This document shows positions 17,082-26,255 of a DNA stretch of 64,000 bases, piece after piece. The stretch covers positions 372,001 to 436,000 of the forward strand of contig CAVZFD010000004.1 of assembly GCA_963774455.1 (NCBI GenBank), in the 5' to 3' direction. The notes under the pieces are model-generated. The model was not told the DNA's origin. It made no database searches and saw only the letters and a list, made by a program, of their open reading frames with translations. The stretch is from DATFVA01 sp963774455 (GTDB taxonomy: Bacteria; Bacteroidota; Ignavibacteria; Ignavibacteriales; Ignavibacteriaceae). The stretch's first letter is position 1, and every line of letters starts with the position of its first letter. Made by a program: the position numbers and the translations under genes.

Positions 17082-19001
17082 GTGACATATTTCTTTTCAA
17101 ACAACACGGTTTTATTCTTAATTCTTGCAATTATTCTGCTGGTATCTGCTGCTTATAATATTTACCTGTATTACCGGATGAGAAGGGAAAGGAAGGAGAG
17201 GTCCTCCGTCGATGATCTGAAACTCTCTGAAAAATCTCTGAGGGATATGGTTGAGGAAAGAACGGAAGAGATCAATAAGATAAATATTATGCTGATGGAT
17301 AGGGCGATAGAACTGGGCAGCATAAATCAAATATCTGAGAAGGTTAATTCATCACTGGACATGGAAGAGGTTATTGAAAGTGCCTGTAAGGAGCTGGTTA
17401 AGATCTTTCCTCTTGAAAGCGCGGGTATTGCAATGCTTAGCCGGGATAATGAGAGACTAGTTATTGTCGGGTTTCATTCTGTCTCTCCCGTCAGTAAAAA
17501 CAATATGCTGAATGAAATTATCCTGAGCGATAATAAGTCTTTCGCAGGGGTGGTTGAATCCGGAAGGGAAACCGTGATTGAAAAGATCTCCCCGGGCCCT
17601 GATGCTGAGACATCCGAAAGCAGTACGGCTGATGAAATGAATAATATTCTGATTGTTCCTGTCATTGTTCTTAGGAGGGTGGTGGGGGTTATCTATTTGA
17701 TTGCGGGTGAGGCCGACTATCAATTCAGTAAAGCTGAAATGGATCTGGCCAGGACTATCGCTGTACAGGTGGCGGGATCTGTTGAGAATGCACGACTTTT
17801 TTCTCAGAAGGAAAAGGCATTGAATGCTGTGGAGAGTGACCTCGAGATAGGCAGACAGATCCAGGCTGATTTTTTTCCTGCCCGGATAGAACCTGTTGAG
17901 GGATGGGAATTAAATGCTCATTTTAAGGCAGCACGCCAGGTATCAGGTGATTTTTATGATGTATTTAAAATCGGCGAAACACGATATACTGCTTTAATTG
18001 TCGGAGACGTTTGTGATAAGGGTGTCGGAGCCGCGCTCTTCATGGTGTTATTTCGAAGTCTCCTTCGCGCATATAGTCTGGAAGAGAACAGGTTTGATGA
18101 TATAAATTCCTTTTTAAAACGGATAGTGCTGAATACAAATAATTACATAGCTGATAATCACAGCAGTTCTAATATGTTCGCAGCTCTCTTCTTCGGCATA
18201 CTGGACCCGGAGGAAAATTTGCTTTATTATGTGAATGGGGGACTCGAAGCACCTGTTGTGCTTGATGGATCAGGTAATATTATAAACAGGCTTCAGCCGA
18301 CCTCACCTGTAATAGGCATGTTTCCTGATGTTGATATTTCTGTGAGAAGTGTTGAATTGAATCCCGGTGATTCCTTGTTTATTTATACGGATGGTACTAC
18401 TGACGCAAAGAACTCCGGCGAGGAACTTTTCGGCGAACAGGCATTGCTAAAATTATTATCTGCAAAATGGACATCGGGTTTCAGCCTGCTTTATGAATTA
18501 AACTCTTATTTAGATAAGTTTGCCGGTGAAAATCCACAGTATGATGACATTACCCAGCTGGTGCTCAGGCGAAAGACCTCGCCCCCGGAAAATAAACATT
18601 CGATTTCCCGGCTAGCAGTGCTGGATAACCTTGAAGAACTGCGCGGTTTTGTGGAGAAGGCGGCGCATTACCACGGACTCCCGAAAGATACTGTGTTTGC
18701 TTTTAAACTGGTTACCGAGGAAATCTGTACAAATATCATTAAATATGCTTACGAAGAGAATGAGCCAGGATGGATAAAAATAATTTTTGATTTGAAGCCT
18801 GATAAAGCCATACTTAATATTTACGATAACGGAAAAAAGTTTGTTCCTGCTGAGGCAGCGCCCATAGATGCCGATATTGATTTAAAGGATCGGCAGATCG
18901 GGGGACTGGGAATACAGTTGGTCAGAGAGTACATGGATTTTGTTGATTATGTTGGTGCTCCTGACGGCAGCAACTGTATTATACTCGAAAAAAAATATTA
19001 A
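17082..19001 (+). CDS. Membrane GAF-PP2C phosphatase with C-terminal HATPase (SpoIIE/RsbW-like)
   Basis: 639 aa, GTG start. Residues 5-30 form one transmembrane segment, followed by a coiled coil. A GAF domain spans about 75-235, and a SpoIIE-type PP2C phosphatase about 250-450 (VSGDFYDVF and VGDVCDKGVGAA). The C-terminal 140 residues are an anti-sigma-type histidine-kinase-like ATPase with the N box TEEICTNIIKYAY and G boxes YDNGKKF and GGLGIQL. Such proteins combine the phosphatase and kinase of a partner-switching pathway and act on a STAS-domain antagonist. The gene for such an antagonist follows 31 bp downstream. The signal sensed by the GAF domain is unknown. Confidence 0.88.
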   Translation: MTYFFSNNTVLFLILAIILLVSAAYNIYLYYRMRRERKERSSVDDLKLSEKSLRDMVEERTEEINKINIMLMDRAIELGSINQISEKVNSSLDMEEVIESACKELVKIFPLESAGIAMLSRDNERLVIVGFHSVSPVSKNNMLNEIILSDNKSFAGVVESGRETVIEKISPGPDAETSESSTADEMNNILIVPVIVLRRVVGVIYLIAGEADYQFSKAEMDLARTIAVQVAGSVENARLFSQKEKALNAVESDLEIGRQIQADFFPARIEPVEGWELNAHFKAARQVSGDFYDVFKIGETRYTALIVGDVCDKGVGAALFMVLFRSLLRAYSLEENRFDDINSFLKRIVLNTNNYIADNHSSSNMFAALFFGILDPEENLLYYVNGGLEAPVVLDGSGNIINRLQPTSPVIGMFPDVDISVRSVELNPGDSLFIYTDGTTDAKNSGEELFGEQALLKLLSAKWTSGFSLLYELNSYLDKFAGENPQYDDITQLVLRRKTSPPENKHSISRLAVLDNLEELRGFVEKAAHYHGLPKDTVFAFKLVTEEICTNIIKYAYEENEPGWIKIIFDLKPDKAILNIYDNGKKFVPAEAAPIDADIDLKDRQIGGLGIQLVREYMDFVDYVGAPDGSNCIILEKKY

Positions 19002-19032
19002 ACCATAAATAATTCTTAAAGAAGGATAGTAA

Positions 19033-19368
19033 ATGGATATAACCGACAGTTATATTAACGACCTTGTTATAATTAAAATCACCGGTGATATTGACGCACT
19101 GACCGCACCAAAAATTACCGAGCATATCAGGGATCATATTATTAAGGGGAATGTTAATCTGGTAACCGATCTGACGGAAGTTGGGTATACCAGTAGTGCC
19201 GGGTTGAGAATGATGCTTGCGGCAGTGAAAGAAACCCGGAGCAAAAACGGGGATATGCGCCTGGCTAATATTCAGCCTGATGTTCTGAAGGTATTAACTC
19301 TTACCGGCTTTAATAATATCCTAAAAATATTTCCGGATATCGATGAGGCGGTAGAAAGTTTTTCGTAG
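19033..19368 (+). CDS. STAS-domain anti-sigma factor antagonist (SpoIIAA/RsbV-like)
   Basis: 111 aa, a single STAS domain. The conserved phospho-acceptor motif is YTSSAGLR (S54/S55, the second serine being the likely phosphorylation site). Family members are phosphorylated by an RsbW-like kinase, dephosphorylated by a PP2C phosphatase, and when unphosphorylated sequester the kinase or anti-sigma. It directly follows the GAF-PP2C-HATPase gene and precedes the patatin-like gene by 33 bp, so the three are probably one operon. No sigma factor gene is nearby, so the output may not be transcriptional. Confidence 0.88.
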   Translation: MDITDSYINDLVIIKITGDIDALTAPKITEHIRDHIIKGNVNLVTDLTEVGYTSSAGLRMMLAAVKETRSKNGDMRLANIQPDVLKVLTLTGFNNILKIFPDIDEAVESFS

Positions 19369-19401
19369 AGGATTACAAATCTTAATAAGGACAAAAATCA
19401 T

Positions 19402-20241
19402 ATGGGTTTCAAGAAAGGAATAACGCTTGTTATTGGATCCGGGGCAATTAAATGCGCGGCTTCAATTGGTATGTGGCAGGTTTTATCCGAAGAAAATATT
19501 AAAATTGACATGGTTGTTGGCTGCAGCGCGGGGAGTATATACGGCGCTGGCATAGCTATGGGTATGAGTGTGGACGAAATAAAAATGTGGTCCGAAAGGA
19601 CGTGGACAACGGAGCTTATGCAGGATTATCTTGTTAACCTGAAAGCATCAAAGGATGGGAGTTTGAAGTTCAATGAAAGAAGCGGATTTGTTAACGATAC
19701 GGTTTTGAATAAGAGGATAAGGGATATTTTCGGCGATAGAACATTTAACGATCTTAAGATACCTTTGATAGTTGTAGCTACAGATATGATGAGTGGTGAA
19801 AAAGTTGCAATATCAAAGGGTAAAATGTTTGATGCGATCAGGGCAAGTATCGCTCTGCCATTAATCTTCCCGCCCTGGGAAGTAAACGGAAATCTTCTGG
19901 TTGACGGGGCTGCGTCTGACCCGCTTCCTGTAGATACAGCTATCAAAAACGGTGCAGAAATTATTATAGCAATGGGCTTTATGATTGACTACAGGAAAAA
20001 ATTTAAGTCATTAACGGCTGTGCAGGAACAGATGACTGCTATATATATGAATAATATTTTAAAAGCTTCATTTGCTTTTAATAATCTCGCCCACCATTCG
20101 GAGATCTTTACGATCATCCCGGAATTTGATGAACCGTTATCTATGTTCGATGTCGGTAAAATACCCGGTATAATAGAGAAGGGAGCCGATGCTGCACGTA
20201 AGCAGGTTCCCCATATAAAAAGACTGCTGACTTCGCTTTAA
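19402..20241 (+). CDS. Patatin-like phospholipase family protein
   Basis: 279 aa, no signal peptide. It has the patatin dyad: nucleophile S42 in GCSAGS (G-x-S-x-G) and D168 in LVDGAASDPLPV. The oxyanion loop is GSGAIKCAA, a variant of the glycine-rich consensus. These enzymes hydrolyse acyl lipids in the cytoplasm or at the inner membrane (RssA-like). Being co-directional with a partner-switching pair, it may be an effector or a regulated lipid-turnover enzyme (inference). Confidence 0.85.
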   Translation: MGFKKGITLVIGSGAIKCAASIGMWQVLSEENIKIDMVVGCSAGSIYGAGIAMGMSVDEIKMWSERTWTTELMQDYLVNLKASKDGSLKFNERSGFVNDTVLNKRIRDIFGDRTFNDLKIPLIVVATDMMSGEKVAISKGKMFDAIRASIALPLIFPPWEVNGNLLVDGAASDPLPVDTAIKNGAEIIIAMGFMIDYRKKFKSLTAVQEQMTAIYMNNILKASFAFNNLAHHSEIFTIIPEFDEPLSMFDVGKIPGIIEKGADAARKQVPHIKRLLTSL

Positions 20242-20340
20242 AGTACTGAAGAGCAGGAAAACATTTGATAGAGGAATTTGTAAGGTTTATTTTAATCTGT
20301 ATATTTTTTTGTATTCTTAAAACCGTCAGTTGGGTGAGTT

Positions 20341-20757
20341 ATGCAATACAGGAAATCCTTATCAATTTACTTATTAATTATATTTGTATTCCTTCAGGCT
20401 CTAAGCGGATTAATAGGGGGGACCTTACTCCTGGCTGATCCCTCAGGCGGAAAAATCGGACTTCCTGCTTTCTGGCTGGAATACTCTCCTTTTCCTGATT
20501 ATTTAATTCCCGGCTTAATACTGTTTATAATTTTGGGTATTTATCCTCTGATCGTCGCATTCGGATTAATCAGAGATAGTAAAAAGGCTTTGATAGCAGC
20601 CAGGTTACTGGGGTATGCACTCGTAATATGGATAGCCGTTGAAATCTGGATAATAGGCTATCAGCCCGAGCCTCCTCTCCAGCTTATATACGGAATCCTG
20701 GGAATAATTATCATTATCCTTGCTTATTCAGCAAGTGTTACTAATTATTATACCTGA
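20341..20757 (+). CDS. Small integral membrane protein, unknown function
   Basis: 138 aa with four predicted transmembrane helices (about 8-30, 54-77, 85-105, 112-133) and short loops. No family recognised and no catalytic motif visible. A GTGAG sequence lies just before the ATG. It is followed by the paired inverted repeat at 20761-20820 and then the UPF0182 gene. Confidence 0.65.
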   Translation: MQYRKSLSIYLLIIFVFLQALSGLIGGTLLLADPSGGKIGLPAFWLEYSPFPDYLIPGLILFIILGIYPLIVAFGLIRDSKKALIAARLLGYALVIWIAVEIWIIGYQPEPPLQLIYGILGIIIIILAYSASVTNYYT

Positions 20758-20760
20758 AAT

Positions 20761-20820
20761 AAACCAAAACAAATATTGCTATTGTCGATTAAAGCATAAG
20801 TTAAAATCTCGTTTTGGTTT
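20761..20820 (+). repeat. Perfect 10-bp inverted repeat spanning 60 nt
   Basis: AAACCAAAAC at 20761-20770 is exactly matched by GTTTTGGTTT at 20811-20820, closing a 40-nt interior. It begins three bases after the stop of the membrane protein gene and ends 59 bp before the UPF0182 start. It could fold as a long-range RNA hairpin or act as a protein site. There is no T-run after it, so it is not a normal terminator. Confidence 0.45.
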
Positions 20821-20879
20821 CATTGTTGCAGGATATTCTTTATATATTGTAAGGTTCTTAATTATAATAAAGCAAAAGA

Positions 20880-23738
20880 ATGTATACAGCAATCATAGTA
20901 GTCTTACTTGCTCTTTCTGTTTACCTCGCGTATAGCGGAATTAAGGGCAATAAAAAAGGGAGAACAGTTGTCGGGTTATTTATAGGTGCATCGACAATTA
21001 TCTTTTTCTGGTCATTAGATTTTTGGGGAGAGATGCTCTGGTTTGAAAACCTCGGGTATGGTGACCGGTTCTGGATGTACATAGTTGCTCAAACAGCAGC
21101 AGGTGCCGCCGGAGCTTTTGTCTCTTTAGGTCTTGTCTCATTGCTTACTTTTTCAATCCCATCTTCTAAAAGTTATCTCAGGAAAATCAGCCAGGGAATT
21201 TCTTTTATTGCCGGGGCCGTCTGGGGATATTCAAACTGGGAGATAATGCTTAAATTCTGGTTCCGGGTTCCAATGGGTGTATCGGAACCTGTTCTGAATA
21301 AGGACGCCGGTTTTTACCTCTTTACCCTGCCTTTTCTTGACAGTATATATGGTCTGCTTATTATCATTACAATAATTTCGTTGATCGCCGTCCTGTTTAC
21401 TTCTTTTCTGAAATTTGATGAAAAGGGCAATTTAAGCGCTAATTTCTCAGGCTTCGACCGTTATATTTCTTCTAAACCATATACGAACATATTAATCATT
21501 GGTTCGTTTTTAATATTAATTCTTGCCTACGATAAATATTTAAGCCGATATAGTTTAATGTTCTCCGATCTGGGTGTGGTAAGGGGGCCGGGATGGACGG
21601 ACGTTAACATTCTTCTTCCCGCTTATGATATTGTTATCGTACTTATGATTATCCTGGCTGTGGCCCTCCTTATAAAACCAGCACGGATTTTCCTTCAAAA
21701 ATTTTATACGGGACTCAAAATAAGGAATGCCGGCTCTGAGCCTGTCCTGCTTTTTTCTATCTTGATAACACTTTTCGTGCTCTGGTTTATTGGTCTAACA
21801 GCAATTCCTGCATTGTTTCAATGGCTCAGGGTTGAACCAAATGAGATAACTTATGAACGGCCTTATATTGAGAACAACATAAAACTGACTCGTTATGGAT
21901 TTAATCTTCAGAATATTGAGGAAAAGGAGTACCCTGCGAAGGATGTTTTTAATAAGCAAATTGTGGAGGAGAACCAGGCAACTTTTAGTAATATCAGGTT
22001 GTGGGATTGGCGGGCGCTCGATGACGTCTTAAAGCAGTTCCAGGAGATTCGACTCTATTATGAATTTAAAGATGTTGATATCGACCGCTATCATTTCAAC
22101 AACGAGTACAGGCAGGTTATGATTTCTGCAAGGGAGATGGAAGCATCTAATCTGCCTCTGCAGAGCCAGACATTTGTTAATACCAGGTTTAAATATACTC
22201 ATGGCTACGGCATTGCTTTAACAACGGTTAGTGATTTTACCCCCGAGGGACTCCCCAACCTGCTAATTAAGGATATTCCCCCGGTAAGCAAATACCCTGA
22301 ACTTGAGGTAAAACAGCCGCAGATTTATTACGGCGAGCTGACTGATTCATATGTGATTGTTAATTCTGATGAGCCGGAATTTGATTACCCGAGCGGGGAA
22401 CAGAATGTTGATATAAAATATCCTGGAAAAGGCGGTATTCAACTTTCCAGCATATGGAGGAATTTTCTGTTCGGATGGAAGTTTGATGGTACAAAGTTTT
22501 TCTTTTCAGGTTATCCTAATTCTCAGAGCAGGGTAATGTTCCACAGGCAGATCATGGACAGGGTTAAAACCCTTGCGCCTTTCCTTGAATATGACAAGGA
22601 TCCTTATATAGTACTTGGTAAAGACGGCAAACTATACTGGATCATCGATGCCTATACAACCAGCAGCTATTTCCCGTATAGTGAAGTATTCCACTCAACG
22701 GAAAGTATCGGTTATAAGGAGGGGGAAACAACGAGAACTCTGACAACAAATACTGCTCCCGAGCTGAATGGTCTTAACTATATAAGAAACTCTGTTAAGG
22801 TTGTAGTAGATGCTTTTAACGGTACAACCGATTTTTATATATTCGATGAGAGTGATCCGCTTATAAAGGTATGGGACAATATTTTTCCCGGACTCTTCAA
22901 AAAGAAATCTGAAATGCCGGCTGACCTGGTTAAACACGTGCGCTACCCAATTGATTTTATGATGGTGCAGGGACTTATGTATGCCAAATATCATATGACA
23001 GACCCTACTGTTTTTTATAACCAGGAAGACCTCTGGATAAGGGCTACTGAGAAATACTATGACCAGGTTCAGCCCGTAAATCCTTATTATATAATGTGGC
23101 AGCTTCCTAAAACACAGCAGGCGGAATTCGTTCTGATTCTTCCTTTTACCCCCAAGAACAGGCAGGTGTCAATCGGCTGGGTTGCCGGTATGTGCGATGG
23201 GGATAGCTATGGCCGGTTTATCGCGTATAAGTTTCCAAAGGATAAGAGTGTGCTTGGTCCCCAGCAGGTGGAGACAAAGATTGACCAGGATAGCTTTCTG
23301 TCGGGTCAGCTATCACTCTGGAACCAGCGCGGCTCAAGTGTAATTCGCGGAAATGTTCTGGCTATCCCTGTAGATGAGACGATAATTTACGTTGAGCCTA
23401 TCTATCTGCAGGCAAAAACTGCTGCCTATCCTGAACTCAGACTGGTTGCAATTATGCATGGCGATAATCTGAGCTATGCCGAAACGTTCGGGGAGGCACT
23501 CCAGGAGCTTTACGGTGAAACTCCTGCGAAGCAGGCTCCTGTAATAGAAGGAACTACTCCAGCGAAGGTTGAATCTTCTGTCAATGAAAAAATAAACCAG
23601 GCTAATGAAGCGTTCAATAATTACCTTAAATACCAGGGACAGAAAGAATTCCAGAAGGCTGCTGACGCACTTGAAAAGCTTCAGTCTGTTCTTAAGGAAT
23701 TGTCGGATCATTCGAAGAATTTAGAAGGAAAGAAATAG
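20880..23738 (+). CDS. UPF0182 family membrane protein
   Basis: 952 aa. The N-terminal 310 residues carry about seven transmembrane helices, including the family-typical FWSLDFWGEMLWFENLGYGD segment near residue 40. A large extracytoplasmic domain follows (ENNIKLTRYGFNLQNI, RYHFNNEYRQVMISAREM), then an acidic, lysine-rich helical tail. The length fits the COG1615/UPF0182 family, whose function is unknown. No ribosome site is obvious before the ATG. Conserved hallmarks make the family call firm, the role not. Confidence 0.9.
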   Translation: MYTAIIVVLLALSVYLAYSGIKGNKKGRTVVGLFIGASTIIFFWSLDFWGEMLWFENLGYGDRFWMYIVAQTAAGAAGAFVSLGLVSLLTFSIPSSKSYLRKISQGISFIAGAVWGYSNWEIMLKFWFRVPMGVSEPVLNKDAGFYLFTLPFLDSIYGLLIIITIISLIAVLFTSFLKFDEKGNLSANFSGFDRYISSKPYTNILIIGSFLILILAYDKYLSRYSLMFSDLGVVRGPGWTDVNILLPAYDIVIVLMIILAVALLIKPARIFLQKFYTGLKIRNAGSEPVLLFSILITLFVLWFIGLTAIPALFQWLRVEPNEITYERPYIENNIKLTRYGFNLQNIEEKEYPAKDVFNKQIVEENQATFSNIRLWDWRALDDVLKQFQEIRLYYEFKDVDIDRYHFNNEYRQVMISAREMEASNLPLQSQTFVNTRFKYTHGYGIALTTVSDFTPEGLPNLLIKDIPPVSKYPELEVKQPQIYYGELTDSYVIVNSDEPEFDYPSGEQNVDIKYPGKGGIQLSSIWRNFLFGWKFDGTKFFFSGYPNSQSRVMFHRQIMDRVKTLAPFLEYDKDPYIVLGKDGKLYWIIDAYTTSSYFPYSEVFHSTESIGYKEGETTRTLTTNTAPELNGLNYIRNSVKVVVDAFNGTTDFYIFDESDPLIKVWDNIFPGLFKKKSEMPADLVKHVRYPIDFMMVQGLMYAKYHMTDPTVFYNQEDLWIRATEKYYDQVQPVNPYYIMWQLPKTQQAEFVLILPFTPKNRQVSIGWVAGMCDGDSYGRFIAYKFPKDKSVLGPQQVETKIDQDSFLSGQLSLWNQRGSSVIRGNVLAIPVDETIIYVEPIYLQAKTAAYPELRLVAIMHGDNLSYAETFGEALQELYGETPAKQAPVIEGTTPAKVESSVNEKINQANEAFNNYLKYQGQKEFQKAADALEKLQSVLKELSDHSKNLEGKK

Positions 23739-23865
23739 ATGTTCGGTATCGGAGATTCTCTTTTGGTGCGGACCGGCATAATGATGAGTATATATTTCGC
23801 AAGTTATTGAAAATAAAAAAATAACGGCTATTTTAGTGTTTTAGAAAATCAAAAAGGAGAAATTT

Positions 23866-24171
23866 ATGGATCTTCATACTGAACAGGATCAGGATAAATC
23901 TGTTATTATTATTGATAAAAATAAGTTAATAGGTGTAGAGAATGAAACTTTTCAACACGAGGTTCAGGGTGCGCTTGACAAGGGAAGTAAAGAGATCTCT
24001 ATTGATTTAACAAATGTAGAATATATATCGAGCTGGGGAATAGGACTTCTTGTGCATGCTTATACCAGCTGCCATAATAAGGACGTACAGTTTAGCCTGA
24101 AAGGAGTTAATTCCCAGGTAATGAACGTGCTCAGCCAGCTGAAGCTGACCACATTGTTTAATATTAAATAG
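23866..24171 (+). CDS. Second STAS-domain protein
   Basis: 101 aa STAS domain with the phospho-acceptor-type motif YISSWGIG and the usual C-terminal helix (QVMNVLSQLKLTTLFNI). A good AAGGAG site precedes the ATG. It stands alone, 127 bp after the UPF0182 gene, but within 5 kb of the GAF-PP2C-HATPase gene, so it could be another substrate of the same kinase/phosphatase (inference). The W after the serines differs from the first STAS protein. Confidence 0.85.
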   Translation: MDLHTEQDQDKSVIIIDKNKLIGVENETFQHEVQGALDKGSKEISIDLTNVEYISSWGIGLLVHAYTSCHNKDVQFSLKGVNSQVMNVLSQLKLTTLFNIK

Positions 24172-24298
24172 AACTTCTTCAATAAATTCCGAAATATTCT
24201 CCTATTCCGGCTGTAAATCTCTCTTAAAATAATTATAACGGCCCGGTTATTTTTTACTAATTTTATGATATTGTTATCCATGATTATCCGGAATCGGA

Positions 24299-25639
24299 AT
24301 GATAAAAGCAGAATTACTGAATAAAATAAAAGCAGCAGGGGTAGTCGGAGCCGGGGGTGGGGGTTTTCCAGCACACAGAAAATTGACTTCACCGGTAGAA
24401 CATATAATTGCAAACGGAGTTGAATGCGAACCGCTCCTTTATAAGGATCGTGAGGTGATGCTGCAGGAAACGGAAAGAATGATGCACGGTCTCGAAATTG
24501 TCCGTGAGCTTACAGGATCATCCCGGGTAACCATAGCAATTAAGAATAAAAATAAAGATGCTGCTGAGATAATAAAACCGCTGGCTGATAAACGGGGCTA
24601 CGATATTTTTATTACTAAAAATGTTTACCCCGCGGGGGATGAATATATACTCGTTTATGATATAACAGGAAGAAGAATTCCGCCGAATGGGATCCCGCTG
24701 ATGGTGGGCTGCCTTGTTAATAACGTTGAGACCCTGGTGAATATTTCTAATGCATCTGAAGATCAGCCTGTTACGGAAAAATATATTACAGTTGCAGGGG
24801 CTGTTAAAAATCCCGTAACTGTAAAAGTTCCGGTAGGTACAAGCATTAAGGACTGTATTGAATTTGCCGGAGGATTAACAACCGATGGCCCCATTGCCCT
24901 CACAGGCGGGGTGATGATGGGCGGTGTGGAAACGGATTTCTCGCGTCCGGTAAGCAAGACCCTGGGGGGACTAATAATTCTGCCGTCAGATCATACGCTT
25001 GCTGTCAGAAAATCTTCTCCTCAAAAGGTATATAACAAAACAGGACACAGTACCTGCGATCAGTGTTCTTTCTGTACCCAACTTTGTCCAAGGTATATAC
25101 TCGGCTACCCTATCCAACCCCATCTTGTTATGCGTGCCCTCCAGATGTCGGGTGAGGCAAAAGAGATGCTTAATATGTGGGCTGCTGCCTGCTGCGAATG
25201 TAATGTGTGTTCTTTATTTGCCTGTCCCGAAAAACTCGATCCCAAAAATATCTGCGCTGATAATAAAGCCAGGCTCCAGGAGGAGAAAAAAGGGTTTACC
25301 AAAGAGCAGATGGAGGAAGCTTTCAGGAATGTTCATCCTGCAAGGGAGGGGAGAGAAATTCCAATCTCTAACCTGTATCAGAGACTTGGATTGAAACAGT
25401 ATGACCACAAGGCTGAATATACGATTTATAATAGTAAGGTACATTCTGTTCAGATACCGCTGAAATATAATTTCGGTAAGGCTGCAGAACCTGTGGTTAA
25501 AGCAGGCACTAAGGTTAAAGCCGGAGATCTAATCGCTTCTTCGGATGAAAATGATTATGGTGTCCCTGTTCATTCAAGTATTGACGGAATTGTTAAATCA
25601 ATAGATGCAGACAGCATCATAATATCGGCCGGTAATTAA
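24299..25639 (+). CDS. pduS: RnfC-like Fe-S flavoprotein, PduS-type
   Basis: 446 aa, the usual PduS length. The N-terminal RnfC/Nqo1-like domain has the glycine-rich GVVGAGGGGFPAH loop. An SLBB fold lies at about 160-215. Two [4Fe-4S] cluster sets follow (C253, C256, C259, C263 and C298/C299, C301, C304, C309). The C-terminus is a small hybrid barrel. In microcompartments PduS reduces cobalamin and passes electrons through the shell protein PduT. A PduT-like gene follows 15 bp downstream, which favours PduS over a respiratory RnfC subunit; no other Rnf genes are present. Confidence 0.85.
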   Translation: MIKAELLNKIKAAGVVGAGGGGFPAHRKLTSPVEHIIANGVECEPLLYKDREVMLQETERMMHGLEIVRELTGSSRVTIAIKNKNKDAAEIIKPLADKRGYDIFITKNVYPAGDEYILVYDITGRRIPPNGIPLMVGCLVNNVETLVNISNASEDQPVTEKYITVAGAVKNPVTVKVPVGTSIKDCIEFAGGLTTDGPIALTGGVMMGGVETDFSRPVSKTLGGLIILPSDHTLAVRKSSPQKVYNKTGHSTCDQCSFCTQLCPRYILGYPIQPHLVMRALQMSGEAKEMLNMWAAACCECNVCSLFACPEKLDPKNICADNKARLQEEKKGFTKEQMEEAFRNVHPAREGREIPISNLYQRLGLKQYDHKAEYTIYNSKVHSVQIPLKYNFGKAAEPVVKAGTKVKAGDLIASSDENDYGVPVHSSIDGIVKSIDADSIIISAGN

Positions 25640-25654
25640 ACAGAGGAATTATTT

Positions 25655-26203
25655 ATGAAGTCAGCAATTGGATTAATTGAGCTATCGAGCATTGCTAAAG
25701 GTATAGAAGTTTCGGATGCGATGCTTAAACGTGCCGATATTGAAATAATAGTTAACAGGACGATTTGTCCCGGCAAATATATGGTACTCATTGGGGGAGA
25801 TGTGGATGCAGTTAATGCAAGTATAGAAACAGGAATAGAAATTAGTTCCGATGAGCATGTTGACAACTTTATAATTCCTAACGTTCACCCTTCTATATTT
25901 CCTGCTATAAGCGGGATAAATCCGGTTACAGATCTGCAGGCTCTGGGAGTAATTGAGTCATTTTCAGTTGCTTCGATTATTGAGGCCGCAGACGCCGCTG
26001 TAAAGTCAGCTTCAGTGGAATTGATTACAGTGTACCTCGCGATGGCTATAGGGGGTAAAGGATATGTTATGCTGACCGGTGATGTAGCTTCGGTTCAGAC
26101 AGCAGTAGAGACCGGAGCTGCAGCGATCGCTAAAAAAGGACTGCTGGTCCAGAAAGTAGTGATTCCACAGCCAAGAAAAGAAATACTTCAGTCATGGATA
26201 TGA
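25655..26203 (+). CDS. pduT: Double-BMC-domain shell protein, PduT-like
   Basis: 182 aa with two tandem bacterial microcompartment domains (about 1-88 and 92-180), so it should form a pseudohexameric trimer. The first domain carries C38 in NRTICPGKYMV, the position where PduT binds a [4Fe-4S] cluster at the trimer pore (established for PduT; here only the residue is seen). It follows pduS by 15 bp with AGGAATT before the start. No other shell, enzyme or encapsulated gene is in the window, so it looks like a satellite locus serving a compartment encoded elsewhere. Confidence 0.9.
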   Translation: MKSAIGLIELSSIAKGIEVSDAMLKRADIEIIVNRTICPGKYMVLIGGDVDAVNASIETGIEISSDEHVDNFIIPNVHPSIFPAISGINPVTDLQALGVIESFSVASIIEAADAAVKSASVELITVYLAMAIGGKGYVMLTGDVASVQTAVETGAAAIAKKGLLVQKVVIPQPRKEILQSWI

Positions 26204-26255
26204 TGACAAACAAAGAATGAAATAAAGTATAAGTTAACAGGACAGGAAAATTTGA

